A stretch of 64,000 nt of DNA from Rikenellaceae bacterium (GCA_017936385.1 JAGBFQ010000018.1:1-64000); one strand, 5' to 3'; positions 24,747 to 33,993 are shown, numbered from the stretch's first letter. The notes: generated by a model from the sequence alone, not told the origin. A program made the numbers and translations.

Positions 24747-26696
24747 ATGAGAAGATGGCTGAATAGTAACGTTGCAGTGCTGGTGTGGCGTCTGACGATG
24801 GTTTACGTCGTGCTTGCGCTGTGCCGCGTGGCCTTTTGGGTCTATAATGCCGACCAGATGGGCGGTCTTGCCGATGGCGAGGTGTGGAGCCTTGTGCGCG
24901 GTGCGTTGCGTTTCGATTCGGCTACGGTGGTATATACCAATGCCTTGTTCGTTGTGATGTCGTTGTTGCCCGGAGCGTGGCGTGCACGCGGGTGGTGGCA
25001 ACGAGCAATGATGACGGTGTATGTGGCGTTCAACTCGGTGTCGGTGGCAGTAAATATGTCCGACGCAATCTATTTCCACTATACCGCCAAACGCTTTACG
25101 GCCGAGGAGGTGTTCTTTGCCGACAACTCCAATTCGGTGCAACTTGTACTGAAATTTGCCGCCGAGAACCTCGGAATGGTGGTTCTGGGCTTTGCGCTTA
25201 TCGCTCTGCTTGTGGTGGCCTACCGCCCGAAGTGGGTTCCGAGTAGTCCGATAAAGAACCGATGGGCAAGGGGAGTGACCGAAGTGGTTGTACTTGCCGT
25301 GGCTGCAGTGATGTGCCTGGCGGGAGCGCGTGGCGGTTTGTCGCGTGCCGTGCGACCTATCACGTTGAGTAACGCCACGGCTTATACGAGGGATGTTGGT
25401 AAGGCAAATCTAATCTTGAGCAATCCGTTTTGCATTGTCCGTACGATGGGGCGTAAGACAGTGCCTTATAGGGAGTTCTATCCGCTTGATACGCTCGATG
25501 AAATCTACTCGCCCAATCACTTTCCGACCAATTCTGCCGATACACTACCCGACCTTTCGGGACGTAACGTGATGGTGTTTGTGCTGGAGAGTTTCAGTGC
25601 CGAGCACTCGGCCTACTTGAGCCCCCATCTGTATCCCGACGGCAAGGGTTATACTCCATTCCTTGACTCGCTTATGCGCGCGGGATATGCCTTCCGATAC
25701 GCCTACGCCAATGGTCATAAATCTATTGAGGCATTACCCTCGGTGATGGGTAGCATACCCTCGTTTCAGACCCCCTTTGTGCTGATTCCGCAGTCGCTGG
25801 GCGAAAGCCGCCAAATGCCACGGATACTTGCGGATAAGGGCTACTCGACGCTTTTTGTGTGTGGCTCCGAACGTGGTTCTATGGGCTTTGATGCCTATAT
25901 GTCGAGTGCGGGCGTGGAACGTCAGCTGTGGCGCGAAGATTTTGAACGAGAGCGCGGTACGGACCATTTCGACGGTTATTGGGGCGTGTGGGACGAACAG
26001 ATGATTGACTTTGCTGGCGAGGCATTGGGCGCAATCCCCGAGCCGTTCTTTGCCGCACAATTTACACTTACCAGCCACCACCCGTTTGTTGTGCCCGATG
26101 AGTGGCGCGACCGCCTGCCCGAGGGGCGCACCAAGGTGCATCCGGGAGTGGCTTATGTCGACGCCTCACTCTGTCAATTCTTTGAGCGATACGGCGCGGA
26201 GGAGTGGTTCCAACGCACGTTGTTTGTGTTTGTGGCCGACCACGTGTCGAGCGAAACTTTCGACGCCGAAACACGCACTCCGCTTGGCGGAAGCCGCATA
26301 ATACAGTTTTTCTATACCCCCGATGGAGCGCTTCGCGGCGAATGTAGGGAGGTGGCACAGCAGGTCGATATTATGCCCTCGTTGCTGCACCTGCTCGGCG
26401 TTCGAGAACCCTATTTTGCATACGGGCGCGATGTCTTTGCAGAGGGCGAGCCGATGACCTTCTATTGGTCTACCTCGGCGATGCGTTACGTGTCGACCGA
26501 TGGCCATTGGGTGGTGCTGTTCGATGGCGAGCGCGTGACAGACCTCTACCGTTGGAGCGACCGCTTGATGACCTCGCCGTTGGCGTTGTCGGAGCATGCG
26601 GAGGTGGTCGGACACTTCGAACGCAAACTGCGGGCCGTGGTTCAGCAATACTTCCTGCACATCCGAAATATGAACTATACGGTGCCTTTCGAATAG
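24747..26696 (+). CDS. LTA-synthase-like membrane phosphotransferase/sulfatase
   Basis: A 649-aa inner-membrane protein of the alkaline phosphatase superfamily. Five hydrophobic segments occupy about residues 1-210; a large periplasmic catalytic domain follows. The domain starts with NVMVFVLESFSAEHSAY, where the Ser after LE[S] region is near the metal site, and carries ALPSVMGS, TSHHPF and VFVADHVSSE segments typical of LTA synthase or sulfatase enzymes. Gram-negative Bacteroidetes lack lipoteichoic acid, so the enzyme more likely transfers phosphoglycerol or phosphoethanolamine to an envelope glycan or lipid. Start at 24747, 2 bases after the ansA stop. Confidence 0.85.
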   Translation: MRRWLNSNVAVLVWRLTMVYVVLALCRVAFWVYNADQMGGLADGEVWSLVRGALRFDSATVVYTNALFVVMSLLPGAWRARGWWQRAMMTVYVAFNSVSVAVNMSDAIYFHYTAKRFTAEEVFFADNSNSVQLVLKFAAENLGMVVLGFALIALLVVAYRPKWVPSSPIKNRWARGVTEVVVLAVAAVMCLAGARGGLSRAVRPITLSNATAYTRDVGKANLILSNPFCIVRTMGRKTVPYREFYPLDTLDEIYSPNHFPTNSADTLPDLSGRNVMVFVLESFSAEHSAYLSPHLYPDGKGYTPFLDSLMRAGYAFRYAYANGHKSIEALPSVMGSIPSFQTPFVLIPQSLGESRQMPRILADKGYSTLFVCGSERGSMGFDAYMSSAGVERQLWREDFERERGTDHFDGYWGVWDEQMIDFAGEALGAIPEPFFAAQFTLTSHHPFVVPDEWRDRLPEGRTKVHPGVAYVDASLCQFFERYGAEEWFQRTLFVFVADHVSSETFDAETRTPLGGSRIIQFFYTPDGALRGECREVAQQVDIMPSLLHLLGVREPYFAYGRDVFAEGEPMTFYWSTSAMRYVSTDGHWVVLFDGERVTDLYRWSDRLMTSPLALSEHAEVVGHFERKLRAVVQQYFLHIRNMNYTVPFE

Positions 26697-26941
26697 CTTT
26701 TAGGCGGGGTATAATACATCAAAAAACGCAAAACAAACATCATTTTCCCGCTTAAACATTGCACGAAATAAAATATTTTCTTATATTCGCAAACCGAATG
26801 TATGCTTCTTGTTGTGCCCGAGATGGGTGTAACCGGTTGGTTTACAGAGGTTAATGTGGTTTGCTCCAAGTTTTGGTACTTCATTTTGGGACATTTTGCG
26901 ATGTCCGAGAGTGGGTTTGGTGCCGCTTGCGGGGTGATTTT

Positions 26942-27029
26942 GGAGAGATGTCCGAGCGGTTTAAGGAGCGCGCCTGGAAAGTGCGTATACCTCAAAAGGG
27001 TATCGCGGGTTCGAATCCCGCTCTCTCCG
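26942..27029 (+). tRNA. tRNA-Ser(GGA)
   Basis: Acceptor arms GGAGAGA and TCTCTCC pair. The anticodon stem CGCGC/GTGCG encloses loop CTGGAAA with anticodon GGA. A long variable arm and T arm GCGGGTTCGAATCCCGC are present; discriminator G. CCA is not encoded. Confidence 0.95.
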
Positions 27030-27115
27030 CTTGGAATGAGATATAACTTAAAACGAAACTAAATAAACAAAACAACTAAACACAAAACAATAATCTAAAT
27101 TAAACCAAAACAATC

Positions 27116-27919
27116 ATGAAAAAACTTTTCGTAATTTTGGCAGCAATTGGTGTACTTGGTACCACCACCGTTAATGCTCAAGAGCAAGCTGCTGAGAATC
27201 AAACCGAAACTGTAGCCGCTGACAGCACCGTTGTAGAGGAGGCTGCTCCCGCCGCTGACTTCAACGCCGAGACCGATGTTGAGGGTGAGCCCATGCACCA
27301 AATTCTCAAACAAAAAGTTATCGAGGGTGATGCACTGTGGATGTCGCCCGTGCTTCTGTGCTTGATTTTCGGTCTTGCAATCGCTATCGAGCGTATTATC
27401 TACCTGAACCTCTGCACCACCAACACCAAAAAACTTCTCGAGAATGTTGAGGCAGCTCTGAACGAGGGTGGCATCGAGGCAGCTAAAAAAGTTTGCGCTG
27501 AGACTCGTGGTCCCGTGGCATCGATTTTCTGGCAAGGTCTTGACCGTTACGACCAAGGTCTGGATTCGGTAGAGAAAGCTATCGTATCGTACGGCTCGGT
27601 TCAAATGGGTCAAATGGAGAGCGGTCTGACTTGGATTGGTCTGTTCATCTCGATTGCTTCGATGTTGGGATTTATGGGTACCGTAGTAGGTATGATTGGT
27701 GCATTCGACTCGATTCAAGCAGCTGGTGATATCAGCCCGACCCTGGTAGCAGGTGGTATCAAAGTGGCTCTGTTGACCACTCTGGCCGGTCTTATCGTAG
27801 CCGTTATTTTGCAGTTGTTCTATAGTTATATCGTATCGAAAATCGACGGCCTGGTTAACACTATGGAGGACGCTTCGATTAGCTTTACCGATATCTTGAC
27901 CAAATACAACGCGAAGTAA
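27116..27919 (+). CDS. exbB: ExbB-type proton channel subunit
   Basis: Inner-membrane MotA/TolQ/ExbB subunit that couples the proton gradient to TonB-dependent outer-membrane transport. The 267-aa protein has an N-terminal hydrophobic segment with a likely signal peptide (ending VNAQ), an acidic Ala-rich stretch (about 22-62), then three membrane segments near 78-98, 165-190 and 205-235; the SMLGFMGTVVGMI segment is the family hallmark. It is the first gene of exbB-unknown-exbD-exbD, and provides the energy for the SusC receptor in this window. Confidence 0.93.
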   Translation: MKKLFVILAAIGVLGTTTVNAQEQAAENQTETVAADSTVVEEAAPAADFNAETDVEGEPMHQILKQKVIEGDALWMSPVLLCLIFGLAIAIERIIYLNLCTTNTKKLLENVEAALNEGGIEAAKKVCAETRGPVASIFWQGLDRYDQGLDSVEKAIVSYGSVQMGQMESGLTWIGLFISIASMLGFMGTVVGMIGAFDSIQAAGDISPTLVAGGIKVALLTTLAGLIVAVILQLFYSYIVSKIDGLVNTMEDASISFTDILTKYNAK

Positions 27920-27942
27920 TAATATTAAGTGGTATATCCAAA

Positions 27943-28359
27943 ATGAAAAATCAAAAATTCTATACAGTACTTAAAGCCGCACTGTTGGTACTCGGTTTGG
28001 CATCGCTTCTGCCGATGTTCTTGAGTGATATCAACAATGTCGACCTGATGCTTTACTGTGCCTATGCCTATATTGGTTTGGCACTGGTAATCTTGGTTGT
28101 GATGACGGCGGCTAATATGGGTAAAAACCCTGGCGGCTCGAAAATCGGTACTTGGGTGGCTGTTGCAGTTGCGATTGCAGCTGTGATTGTTCACTTCACC
28201 GTGTCGAGTGCAGACCCTGTTGCTCTTGCCGACGGCTCGATTGTCGACGACAAAATGACATTGACTCTCACCGATACCATGCTCTTTACCGCTTATGTGA
28301 CTTTTGTAGGCGTTGTTGTAGCAATGATTTACGGTGTTATTCGTAACGCATTTAAATAA
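27943..28359 (+). CDS. Four-helix membrane protein of the exb operon
   Basis: A 138-aa hydrophobic protein with about four predicted membrane segments (near 9-28, 38-60, 68-87 and 112-133). It lies between exbB and exbD, a position it shares with a small conserved membrane protein in other Bacteroidales as I recall. Function unknown; likely an accessory part of the energising complex, by context only. Confidence 0.75.
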   Translation: MKNQKFYTVLKAALLVLGLASLLPMFLSDINNVDLMLYCAYAYIGLALVILVVMTAANMGKNPGGSKIGTWVAVAVAIAAVIVHFTVSSADPVALADGSIVDDKMTLTLTDTMLFTAYVTFVGVVVAMIYGVIRNAFK

Positions 28360-28374
28360 TAGTAAGAGCAATCT

Positions 28375-28971
28375 ATGGCAAGTAAAAAGAAAATACCGGA
28401 GATTAACGCAAGCTCGCAAGCCGATATTTCGTTCATCCTGCTGATATTCTTCTTGACTGCCACTACGATGAACACCGACACCGGTATCCCCCGTGTGCTC
28501 CCCGCAATGCCTGATGAGAATCAGAAAACCGAGGACTTGGATATCCGTGAGCGTAACTTGTTGCTCGTGTTCATCAACACCTATGACCAAATCATGGTCG
28601 GTGGCAAACCGATGGATATCACCGAGGTGAAAGAGAAGGCCAAAGAGTTTATCTTGAACCCCGCCAACGAAGATAATCTTCCCGAGAGCGAGGATACCGA
28701 ATTTGAGCTTCCCGATGGAACCAAATGGACCTATCCTGTCAGCAAGGGTGTGATTTCGCTCCAAAATGACCGTGGTACAAGCTACACCGCTTATATCCAG
28801 GTTCAGAATGAGTTGGTACGTGCGTTCAATGAGGTCCGTGACGAGGTTTCGATGGAGAAATTCGGTAAGAAATTCTCCGAACTCGATGAGGACCACCGTA
28901 GTGTAATTCAGAAGGCTGTGCCTCAGAAGATTTCTGAGTCTGAGCCTCGTAACGTAGGAGGAAAGAAGTAA
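28375..28971 (+). CDS. exbD: ExbD/TolR-family protein, first copy
   Basis: A 198-aa protein with one N-terminal membrane helix (about 18-38) containing the conserved aspartate in INASSQADISFILLIFFLTATTM, followed by a periplasmic domain. The membrane Asp is expected to carry protons with ExbB. Its periplasmic domain is longer than that of typical ExbD and has acidic, lysine-rich stretches. The last base of its stop codon (28971) is also the A of the next gene's ATG (28971-28973), so the two are coupled. Confidence 0.9.
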   Translation: MASKKKIPEINASSQADISFILLIFFLTATTMNTDTGIPRVLPAMPDENQKTEDLDIRERNLLLVFINTYDQIMVGGKPMDITEVKEKAKEFILNPANEDNLPESEDTEFELPDGTKWTYPVSKGVISLQNDRGTSYTAYIQVQNELVRAFNEVRDEVSMEKFGKKFSELDEDHRSVIQKAVPQKISESEPRNVGGKK

Positions 28972-29441
28972 TGGCAGTATTAAAGAAAGAGGGTAAAAAG
29001 GAAATTCCCGCAATTTCGACCGCGTCGCTCCCTGACGTCGTATTTATGTTGTTGTTCTTCTTTATGACCATCACAACCATGCGTGACCAAGAGGTGCTGG
29101 TGCAAACCAAACTCCCCTCGGCTACCGAAGTTCAAAAGTTGGAGAAGAAGTCACTCGTAAGTTACATTTATATTGGCCAACCTACCAAAGCAATGCAGGC
29201 TAAGTTTGGTACCTCGCCTCGTATCCAGCTCAATGACAGCTATCGTTCGACCCGCGACATTTTGGAGTTCGTGGCCGCCGAGCGTGATAAATTGAGCGAG
29301 AACGAGCGTGCACAGATGACCATCTGCTTGAAGGCTGACGAGAATACCCGTATGGGTATCATCACCGACGTTAAACAAGAGTTGCGTCGTGCCAATGCCT
29401 TGAAGATTAGCTATGCTGCTTCGAAAACTCTGGGCTACTAA
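28971..29441 (+). CDS. exbD: ExbD/TolR-family protein, second copy
   Basis: A 156-aa paralogue of the preceding gene. Its membrane helix carries the aspartate in STASLPDVVFMLLFFFMTITTM. The periplasmic part ends in a domain with KADENTRMGIITDVKQELR, typical of ExbD. Bacteroidetes commonly encode two ExbD copies in tandem, probably forming a heteromeric complex. A strong terminator ends the operon at 29463. Confidence 0.9.
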   Translation: MAVLKKEGKKEIPAISTASLPDVVFMLLFFFMTITTMRDQEVLVQTKLPSATEVQKLEKKSLVSYIYIGQPTKAMQAKFGTSPRIQLNDSYRSTRDILEFVAAERDKLSENERAQMTICLKADENTRMGIITDVKQELRRANALKISYAASKTLGY

Positions 29442-29465
29442 TAGCCTTGGAAGTGTAAATAGTGG

Positions 29466-29500
29466 TTTCCGCCTGACCGTGTGTCGGGCGGAAACTTTTT
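29466..29500 (+). terminator. Terminator of the exb operon
   Basis: GTTTCCGCC pairs with GGCGGAAAC across a short loop, followed by a T run. Confidence 0.85.
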
Positions 29501-29512
29501 TGTGTTAAGCGG

Positions 29513-29543
29513 TTTGCTTTTCACGAAATTATGCGTATATTTG
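29513..29543 (+). promoter_or_regulatory. Promoter of DUF4254-GT9 genes
   Basis: TTTG at 29513-29516 and TATATTTG at 29536-29543 with a 19-base spacer: a near-ideal Bacteroidetes promoter. Confidence 0.75.
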
Positions 29544-29577
29544 TAATAGATTTAACACGAAACTACCAAATCTTATT

Positions 29578-30180
29578 ATGTTTACAAAAAACGCTAACGC
29601 AATATTCGAACAGGTAATCGCCGATTACCACCGTTACGACAACGTAGACCAACCTATCCAAAATCCTTTCGAGCCGGGAACTATCGACCACCTGCTGTAT
29701 GCCAAAAACTGGATTGATACCGTGCAATGGCACCTCGAGGATATTATCCGTGACCCGCAAATCGACCCCGTAGAGGCGCTTAAGATTAAACGACGCATCG
29801 ACGCTTCGAATCAAGAACGTACCGATATGGTGGAGTATGTGGATAGCTATATGCTCGACAAGTATAAAGACATCAAACCGCTGGCCGACGCTCGACTTAA
29901 TACCGAAACTCCTGCGTGGGCTATTGACCGTCTGTCGATTTTGGCTCTCAAGATTTATCACATGGCTCAAGAGGTGGCTCGTGTAGATGTGGACGAGGCG
30001 CACAAGGCCGCTTGCCAAAAGAAATTGGACGTTCTGTTGACCCAGCAGGTCGACTTGTCGCAAGCCATCGAGGAGCTTATTGAAGATATTGAGGCGGGAC
30101 GCAAGTACATGAAGACCTACAAGCAGATGAAGATGTACAACGACCCGTCGTTAAACCCCGTATTGTACGCGAAAAAGTAG
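29578..30180 (+). CDS. DUF4254 family protein
   Basis: A 200-aa, largely helical protein matching DUF4254, a family of unknown function common in Bacteroidetes. Conserved-looking stretches include NPFEPGTIDHLLYAKNWIDTVQWHLEDIIRDP and KIKRRIDASNQERTDMVEYVD. It is followed after 13 bases by a family 9 glycosyltransferase; I recall this neighbour pair in other Bacteroidales, suggesting a role in lipopolysaccharide or surface glycan assembly. No signal peptide is present. Confidence 0.8.
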   Translation: MFTKNANAIFEQVIADYHRYDNVDQPIQNPFEPGTIDHLLYAKNWIDTVQWHLEDIIRDPQIDPVEALKIKRRIDASNQERTDMVEYVDSYMLDKYKDIKPLADARLNTETPAWAIDRLSILALKIYHMAQEVARVDVDEAHKAACQKKLDVLLTQQVDLSQAIEELIEDIEAGRKYMKTYKQMKMYNDPSLNPVLYAKK

Positions 30181-30193
30181 TAACATACGACAC

Positions 30194-31225
30194 TTGGCAG
30201 TGGTGCGCATGAGTGCCATGGGCGACGTTGCAATGACCGTTCCGGTTGTTGCGGCGGTTCGTCGTGCCTATCCCGAGATGCGAATCACGGTGGTGACTCG
30301 TCCGTTCTTCCGTCCGTTCTTTGCGGATGTCGAGGGGGTGGAGTTTGCCGATGTTGAGCTCAAGGGCAGACATAAGGGAGTGGATGGTATTCGACTTTTG
30401 GCCGACGAGTTGGCCGCCGAAGGGGTGGATGCCGTTGCCGACCTGCATGGTGTGTTGCGAAGCCACTTGTTGCGAAGTTTCATGGCTCTGAAGGGGTGCG
30501 CTACGGCGCGGATTCGCAAGGGACGCATCGAAAAAAGACAACTCACACGCAAGGGTGCAGTGCATTCGGGGCAACTTCGAACCTCGATTGAACGCTATAC
30601 CGAGGTGATGCACCGCTTGGGACTTGAGCCCGATAGTGTGGACCGTTGGCAGCCGAGTGAACGAAATATCCCCGAAGCGATACGTTTGCATGCGCCCAAA
30701 GGGGGAGTGTGGATTGGCGTTTCGCCCTTTGCGATGCATCGCGGTAAGGCTTATCCGTTGGAACTGATGGAGCGCGCGGTGGAGATTATGGCTTCGCAGG
30801 TAGAGCGCGTATTTATTTTTGGCGGCGGCGAACAGGAGAAACAAGCCGCTCAACGAATGGAGTCTTTGGCAGGCAATGTGCACTCGGTGGTGGGTGTAAT
30901 GTCGCTTTCGGACGAGATAGACCTTATGGCCAATCTGGATGTGATGGTGGCCATGGATTCGTCGGCCATGCATATGTCGTCGTTGGTGGGTACTCCTGTG
31001 GTGTCGATTTGGGGAGCTACTCATCCCTATGCCGGTTTCTACGGTTTCGGCCAATCGCCCGACGGAGCGTTGCAGGTTGACATGGAGTGCAGACCCTGTT
31101 CGGTGTTTGGTAACAAACCCTGCAAATGGGGCGACTATCGTTGCATGACCTCTATTTCGCCCGAAATGGTGGCCCGCAAAGTCCTTGACACCGCACACCA
31201 ACACGTGTCAAACGAAAAAAAGTGA
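30194..31225 (+). CDS. Glycosyltransferase family 9 (heptosyltransferase-like)
   Basis: Transfers an ADP-activated heptose or similar sugar during lipopolysaccharide core assembly, judging by family. The 343-aa protein begins VVRMSAMGDVAMTVPVVAAVR, the GT9 N-terminal pattern. The C-terminal half has IFGGGEQEKQAAQ, an AMDSSAMHMSSLVGTPVVSIWGATHP segment and a CxPC-like CRPCSVFGNKPCKWGDYRC. The start is uncertain: no ATG precedes the conserved part, so TTG at 30194 is used, with GTG at 30200 or 30203 as alternatives. Confidence 0.85.
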   Translation: MAVVRMSAMGDVAMTVPVVAAVRRAYPEMRITVVTRPFFRPFFADVEGVEFADVELKGRHKGVDGIRLLADELAAEGVDAVADLHGVLRSHLLRSFMALKGCATARIRKGRIEKRQLTRKGAVHSGQLRTSIERYTEVMHRLGLEPDSVDRWQPSERNIPEAIRLHAPKGGVWIGVSPFAMHRGKAYPLELMERAVEIMASQVERVFIFGGGEQEKQAAQRMESLAGNVHSVVGVMSLSDEIDLMANLDVMVAMDSSAMHMSSLVGTPVVSIWGATHPYAGFYGFGQSPDGALQVDMECRPCSVFGNKPCKWGDYRCMTSISPEMVARKVLDTAHQHVSNEKK

Positions 31226-31257
31226 TGCGCAAACGAAGTAACTTCGCAAATTAAGTG

Positions 31258-31265
31258 TATCTTTG
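31258..31265 (+). promoter_or_regulatory. Promoter -7 element of gcvH
   Basis: TATCTTTG lies 58 bases before the gcvH start. A convincing -33 element is not visible; a small CGAAGT/ACTTCG palindrome lies just upstream at 31234-31246. Confidence 0.55.
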
Positions 31266-31323
31266 TCAGACGAATCAAACAATAGAACGGAAAACATAAC
31301 AAACCAAAAAACATAGAAATATC

Positions 31324-31701
31324 ATGAACGTACCATCGAACTTGAAGTATTCTAACGACCACGAGTGGGTCAGCGTAGAAGGCAACATCGCAACCATCGG
31401 TATCACCGATTTCGCACAAAGCCAACTCGGCGACATCGTATTCGTTGACATCCCCACGCTGGATGAGACCTTGGCAGCCGGCGATGTATTCGGTAGCATT
31501 GAGGCCGTTAAAACCGTTTCGGACGCATTTACTCCCGTTAGCGGCACAGTAATCGAGATGAACGAAGCTCTGGACGGCGACCCCGCACTTGTAAACAAAG
31601 ACGCATACGGCGAGGGCTGGATGATTAAAATCGAGATGAGCAATCCTGAGGAGGTTGACGCTCTGATGTCGGCTGAGGACTACGAGAAACTTATTGGCTA
31701 A
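31324..31701 (+). CDS. gcvH: Glycine cleavage system H protein
   Basis: Lipoylated carrier that shuttles the aminomethyl group between the P, T and L proteins. The 125-aa protein has the lipoyl lysine at K63 in SIEAVKTVSD and an intact NDHEWVSVEG N terminus. The other gcv genes are not in the window. mdh follows after 22 bases and may be cotranscribed. Confidence 0.96.
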   Translation: MNVPSNLKYSNDHEWVSVEGNIATIGITDFAQSQLGDIVFVDIPTLDETLAAGDVFGSIEAVKTVSDAFTPVSGTVIEMNEALDGDPALVNKDAYGEGWMIKIEMSNPEEVDALMSAEDYEKLIG

Positions 31702-31723
31702 TCACACACAACAGACCAAAACT

Positions 31724-32662
31724 ATGAGCAAAGTAACTGTCATTGGCGCCGGTAATGTAGGCGCAACCTGCGCAAATGTGCTGGCAACCAACGGTATCGC
31801 TTCGGAAGTGGTACTCATCGACATCAAAGAGGGCGTTTCGGAGGGTAAAGCTCTGGATATGCTGCAAGCCTCGGCTCTGTACGGTGGCTCGCGCATCGTT
31901 GGCGTAACCAACGACTATGCTAAAACCGCAAAAAGTGACGTTGTAATCATCACCTCGGGTATGCCTCGTAAACCGGGTATGACCCGCGAGGAACTGCTTG
32001 GCGTAAACGCCGGTATCGTTAAATCGGTTATGGCTAACGCAATGAAATACTCGCCCAAGGCAGTTTTCATCGTTGTAGCTAACCCCATGGACCCCATGAC
32101 CTACCTGGCTCTTAAGAGTAGCGGCCTTCCCAAAAACCGCGTAATCGGTATGGGTGGTGCTCTGGACTCGTCGCGTTTCCGTTGCTACCTGAGCATGGCT
32201 CTGAAAGGCAACATCGCTGACGTTGACGGTATGGTAATCGGTGGCCACGGTGATACCACCATGATTCCTTTGGCAAGCAAAGCCGCTTACCGTGGTGTTC
32301 CCGTAAGCAAACTGCTGAGCAAGAAGGTGTTGGATAAAGTTGTAGCCGACACTATGGTTGGTGGTGCAACACTGACCGGTCTTCTGGGTACTTCGGCTTG
32401 GTATGCTCCGGGTGCTGCTGCAGCATTCGTAGCTGACGCCGTTATCAACGACCGTAAAAAGGTAATTCCTTCGTGCGTTCTGTTGGAGGGCGAGTACGGC
32501 CAAGAGGACATCTGCATTGGTGTTCCCGCTGTAATCGGCAAGAACGGTTGTGAGAAGATTGTCAAAATCGAACTTACCGCTGACGAGCAAGCCAAATTCG
32601 AGGCTTCGGCAGCTGCCGTTCGTTCGAACATCGAGGTGCTCAAAGAGATTAACGCTCTGTAA
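31724..32662 (+). CDS. mdh: Malate dehydrogenase
   Basis: NAD-dependent oxidation of malate to oxaloacetate. The 312-aa protein is of the LDH-like type: nucleotide-binding GAGNVGA (8-14), substrate arginines R82 and R88 around the mobile loop, R152, and catalytic H175 in GGHGDTTM. The ATG at 31724 is used; an upstream in-frame start overlaps gcvH. A strong terminator follows. Confidence 0.96.
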   Translation: MSKVTVIGAGNVGATCANVLATNGIASEVVLIDIKEGVSEGKALDMLQASALYGGSRIVGVTNDYAKTAKSDVVIITSGMPRKPGMTREELLGVNAGIVKSVMANAMKYSPKAVFIVVANPMDPMTYLALKSSGLPKNRVIGMGGALDSSRFRCYLSMALKGNIADVDGMVIGGHGDTTMIPLASKAAYRGVPVSKLLSKKVLDKVVADTMVGGATLTGLLGTSAWYAPGAAAAFVADAVINDRKKVIPSCVLLEGEYGQEDICIGVPAVIGKNGCEKIVKIELTADEQAKFEASAAAVRSNIEVLKEINAL

Positions 32663-32713
32663 TCCTCGAGGGGGGGAGGGATGAAGTTGTAATTCCACCA
32701 CCTCAAAGAAAAT

Positions 32714-32753
32714 CAGCCCGACTGCACATTGGTGCGGTCGGGCTGTTCTTTTT
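32714..32753 (+). terminator. Terminator of mdh
   Basis: CAGCCCGACTGCA pairs with TGCGGTCGGGCTG (with one mismatch) and runs into TTCTTTTT. Confidence 0.85.
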
Positions 32754-32806
32754 ACGAATTTTAGTTCTTGGATTTCGCCACCCTCAAAGCCGCAAGGCCA
32801 AAGGTT

Positions 32807-32836
32807 ATTTGTACTTTTCCATGCAAAAGTACAAAT
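32807..32836. repeat. Perfect 12-bp inverted repeat
   Basis: ATTTGTACTTTT and AAAAGTACAAAT are separated by six bases (CCATGC). It lies in the convergent gap between mdh and ilvC, outside both terminators. Similar AAAAGTAC palindromes recur in Bacteroidetes genomes as I recall; it may be a dispersed element. Confidence 0.75.
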
Positions 32837-32876
32837 AAAACGATGGTGCCCAAAACAAGTTTTGGACACCATCGTT
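32837..32876 (-). terminator. Terminator of the ilv operon
   Basis: ACGATGGTG-CCAAAAC pairs with GTTTTGG-CACCATCGT around a two-base centre; on the minus strand it is followed by TTTTATTTG. Confidence 0.75.
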
Positions 32877-32903
32877 GTCGTTCTATTCCTAATCGGGTTA
32901 GGA

Positions 32904-33950
32904 TTAGTTGTTTTCGGGGCGGAGTTGGCGAACTACGATACCGGTTTGCCACATCTCCGACTCACGCATCTCTTTAAGCTCCTCTTCGAGTTTCACGCGG
33001 TAGTCGGGTTGGCTGTTCGAATCAATCGAACGTTGAGCCTCGTTGCCGCACTCAACCTCGCTGTAAAGCTCCTCGAAAACGGGTTTGGTTGCGTCGCGGA
33101 ATTTCTTCCACCAATCCAGCGCACCACGTTGAGCGGTGGTCGAGCAGTTGGCGTACATCCAGTCCATACCGTTCTCCGATACCAGAGGCATAAGGCTTTG
33201 GGTCAGCTCCTCGATGGTCTCGTTGAAAGCCTCCGAAGGGGTGTGACCTTTGGCACGCAGGGTGTCGTATTGAGCGGCGAAGATACCTTGGATGGCACCC
33301 ATCAGAGTACCACGCTCACCGGTCAGGTCGCTGTAAACCTCTTTCTTGAAAGTGGTCTCGAACAGGTAGCCCGAACCTACACCTACACCCAGAGCGATTA
33401 CGCGGTCCCAAGCTTTGCCGGTAGCGTCTTGGAAGATAGCGTAGCTCGAGTTCAGACCGCGACCTTGCAGGAACATACGACGCAGCGAAGTACCCGAACC
33501 TTTGGGGGCAACCAGAATTACGTCAACGTCTGCGGGAGGTACGATACCGGTGCGCTCCTTGTAGGTGATACCGAAGCCGTGCGAGAAGTAGAGGGCTTTG
33601 CCGGGGGTCAGATATTTCTTAATCTTGGGCCAAGCGTCGATTTGACCTGCATCCGACAGCAGGAATTGGATAATGGTACCGCGCTCAGCAGCCTCCTCAA
33701 TGTCGAACAGGGTTTCGCCGGGAACCCAACCGTCAGCAACGGCTTTGTCCCACGATTTGCCGCCTTTGCGTTGGCCAACGATTACGTTGAAACCGTTGTC
33801 ACGCAGGTTGAGGCTTTGGCCGGGGCCTTGTACGCCATAACCGATTACGGCGATAGTTTCGTTTTTGAGTGTTTCAAGAGCTTTCTCCAGAGGGAACTCT
33901 GCTCTGGTTACGACGTTCTCTTCAACGCCGCCAAAATTCATTTTTGCCAT
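32904..33950 (-). CDS. ilvC: Ketol-acid reductoisomerase
   Basis: Second step of branched-chain amino acid synthesis: isomerises and reduces acetolactate or acetohydroxybutyrate with NAD(P)H. The 348-aa protein is the short class I length. The nucleotide motif GYGVQG lies at 37-42, followed by the cofactor loop GQRKGGKSW; SHGFGI and the metal-binding SDLTGERG and SxE regions are present. It is the last gene of ilvD-ilvB-ilvN-ilvC, under the attenuator upstream of ilvD. Confidence 0.96.
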   Translation of the reverse strand: MAKMNFGGVEENVVTRAEFPLEKALETLKNETIAVIGYGVQGPGQSLNLRDNGFNVIVGQRKGGKSWDKAVADGWVPGETLFDIEEAAERGTIIQFLLSDAGQIDAWPKIKKYLTPGKALYFSHGFGITYKERTGIVPPADVDVILVAPKGSGTSLRRMFLQGRGLNSSYAIFQDATGKAWDRVIALGVGVGSGYLFETTFKKEVYSDLTGERGTLMGAIQGIFAAQYDTLRAKGHTPSEAFNETIEELTQSLMPLVSENGMDWMYANCSTTAQRGALDWWKKFRDATKPVFEELYSEVECGNEAQRSIDSNSQPDYRVKLEEELKEMRESEMWQTGIVVRQLRPENN

Positions 33951-33993
33951 TTTGTTAACTATTTTAAATGTTAAACTATAAAATCCTTTTTTT

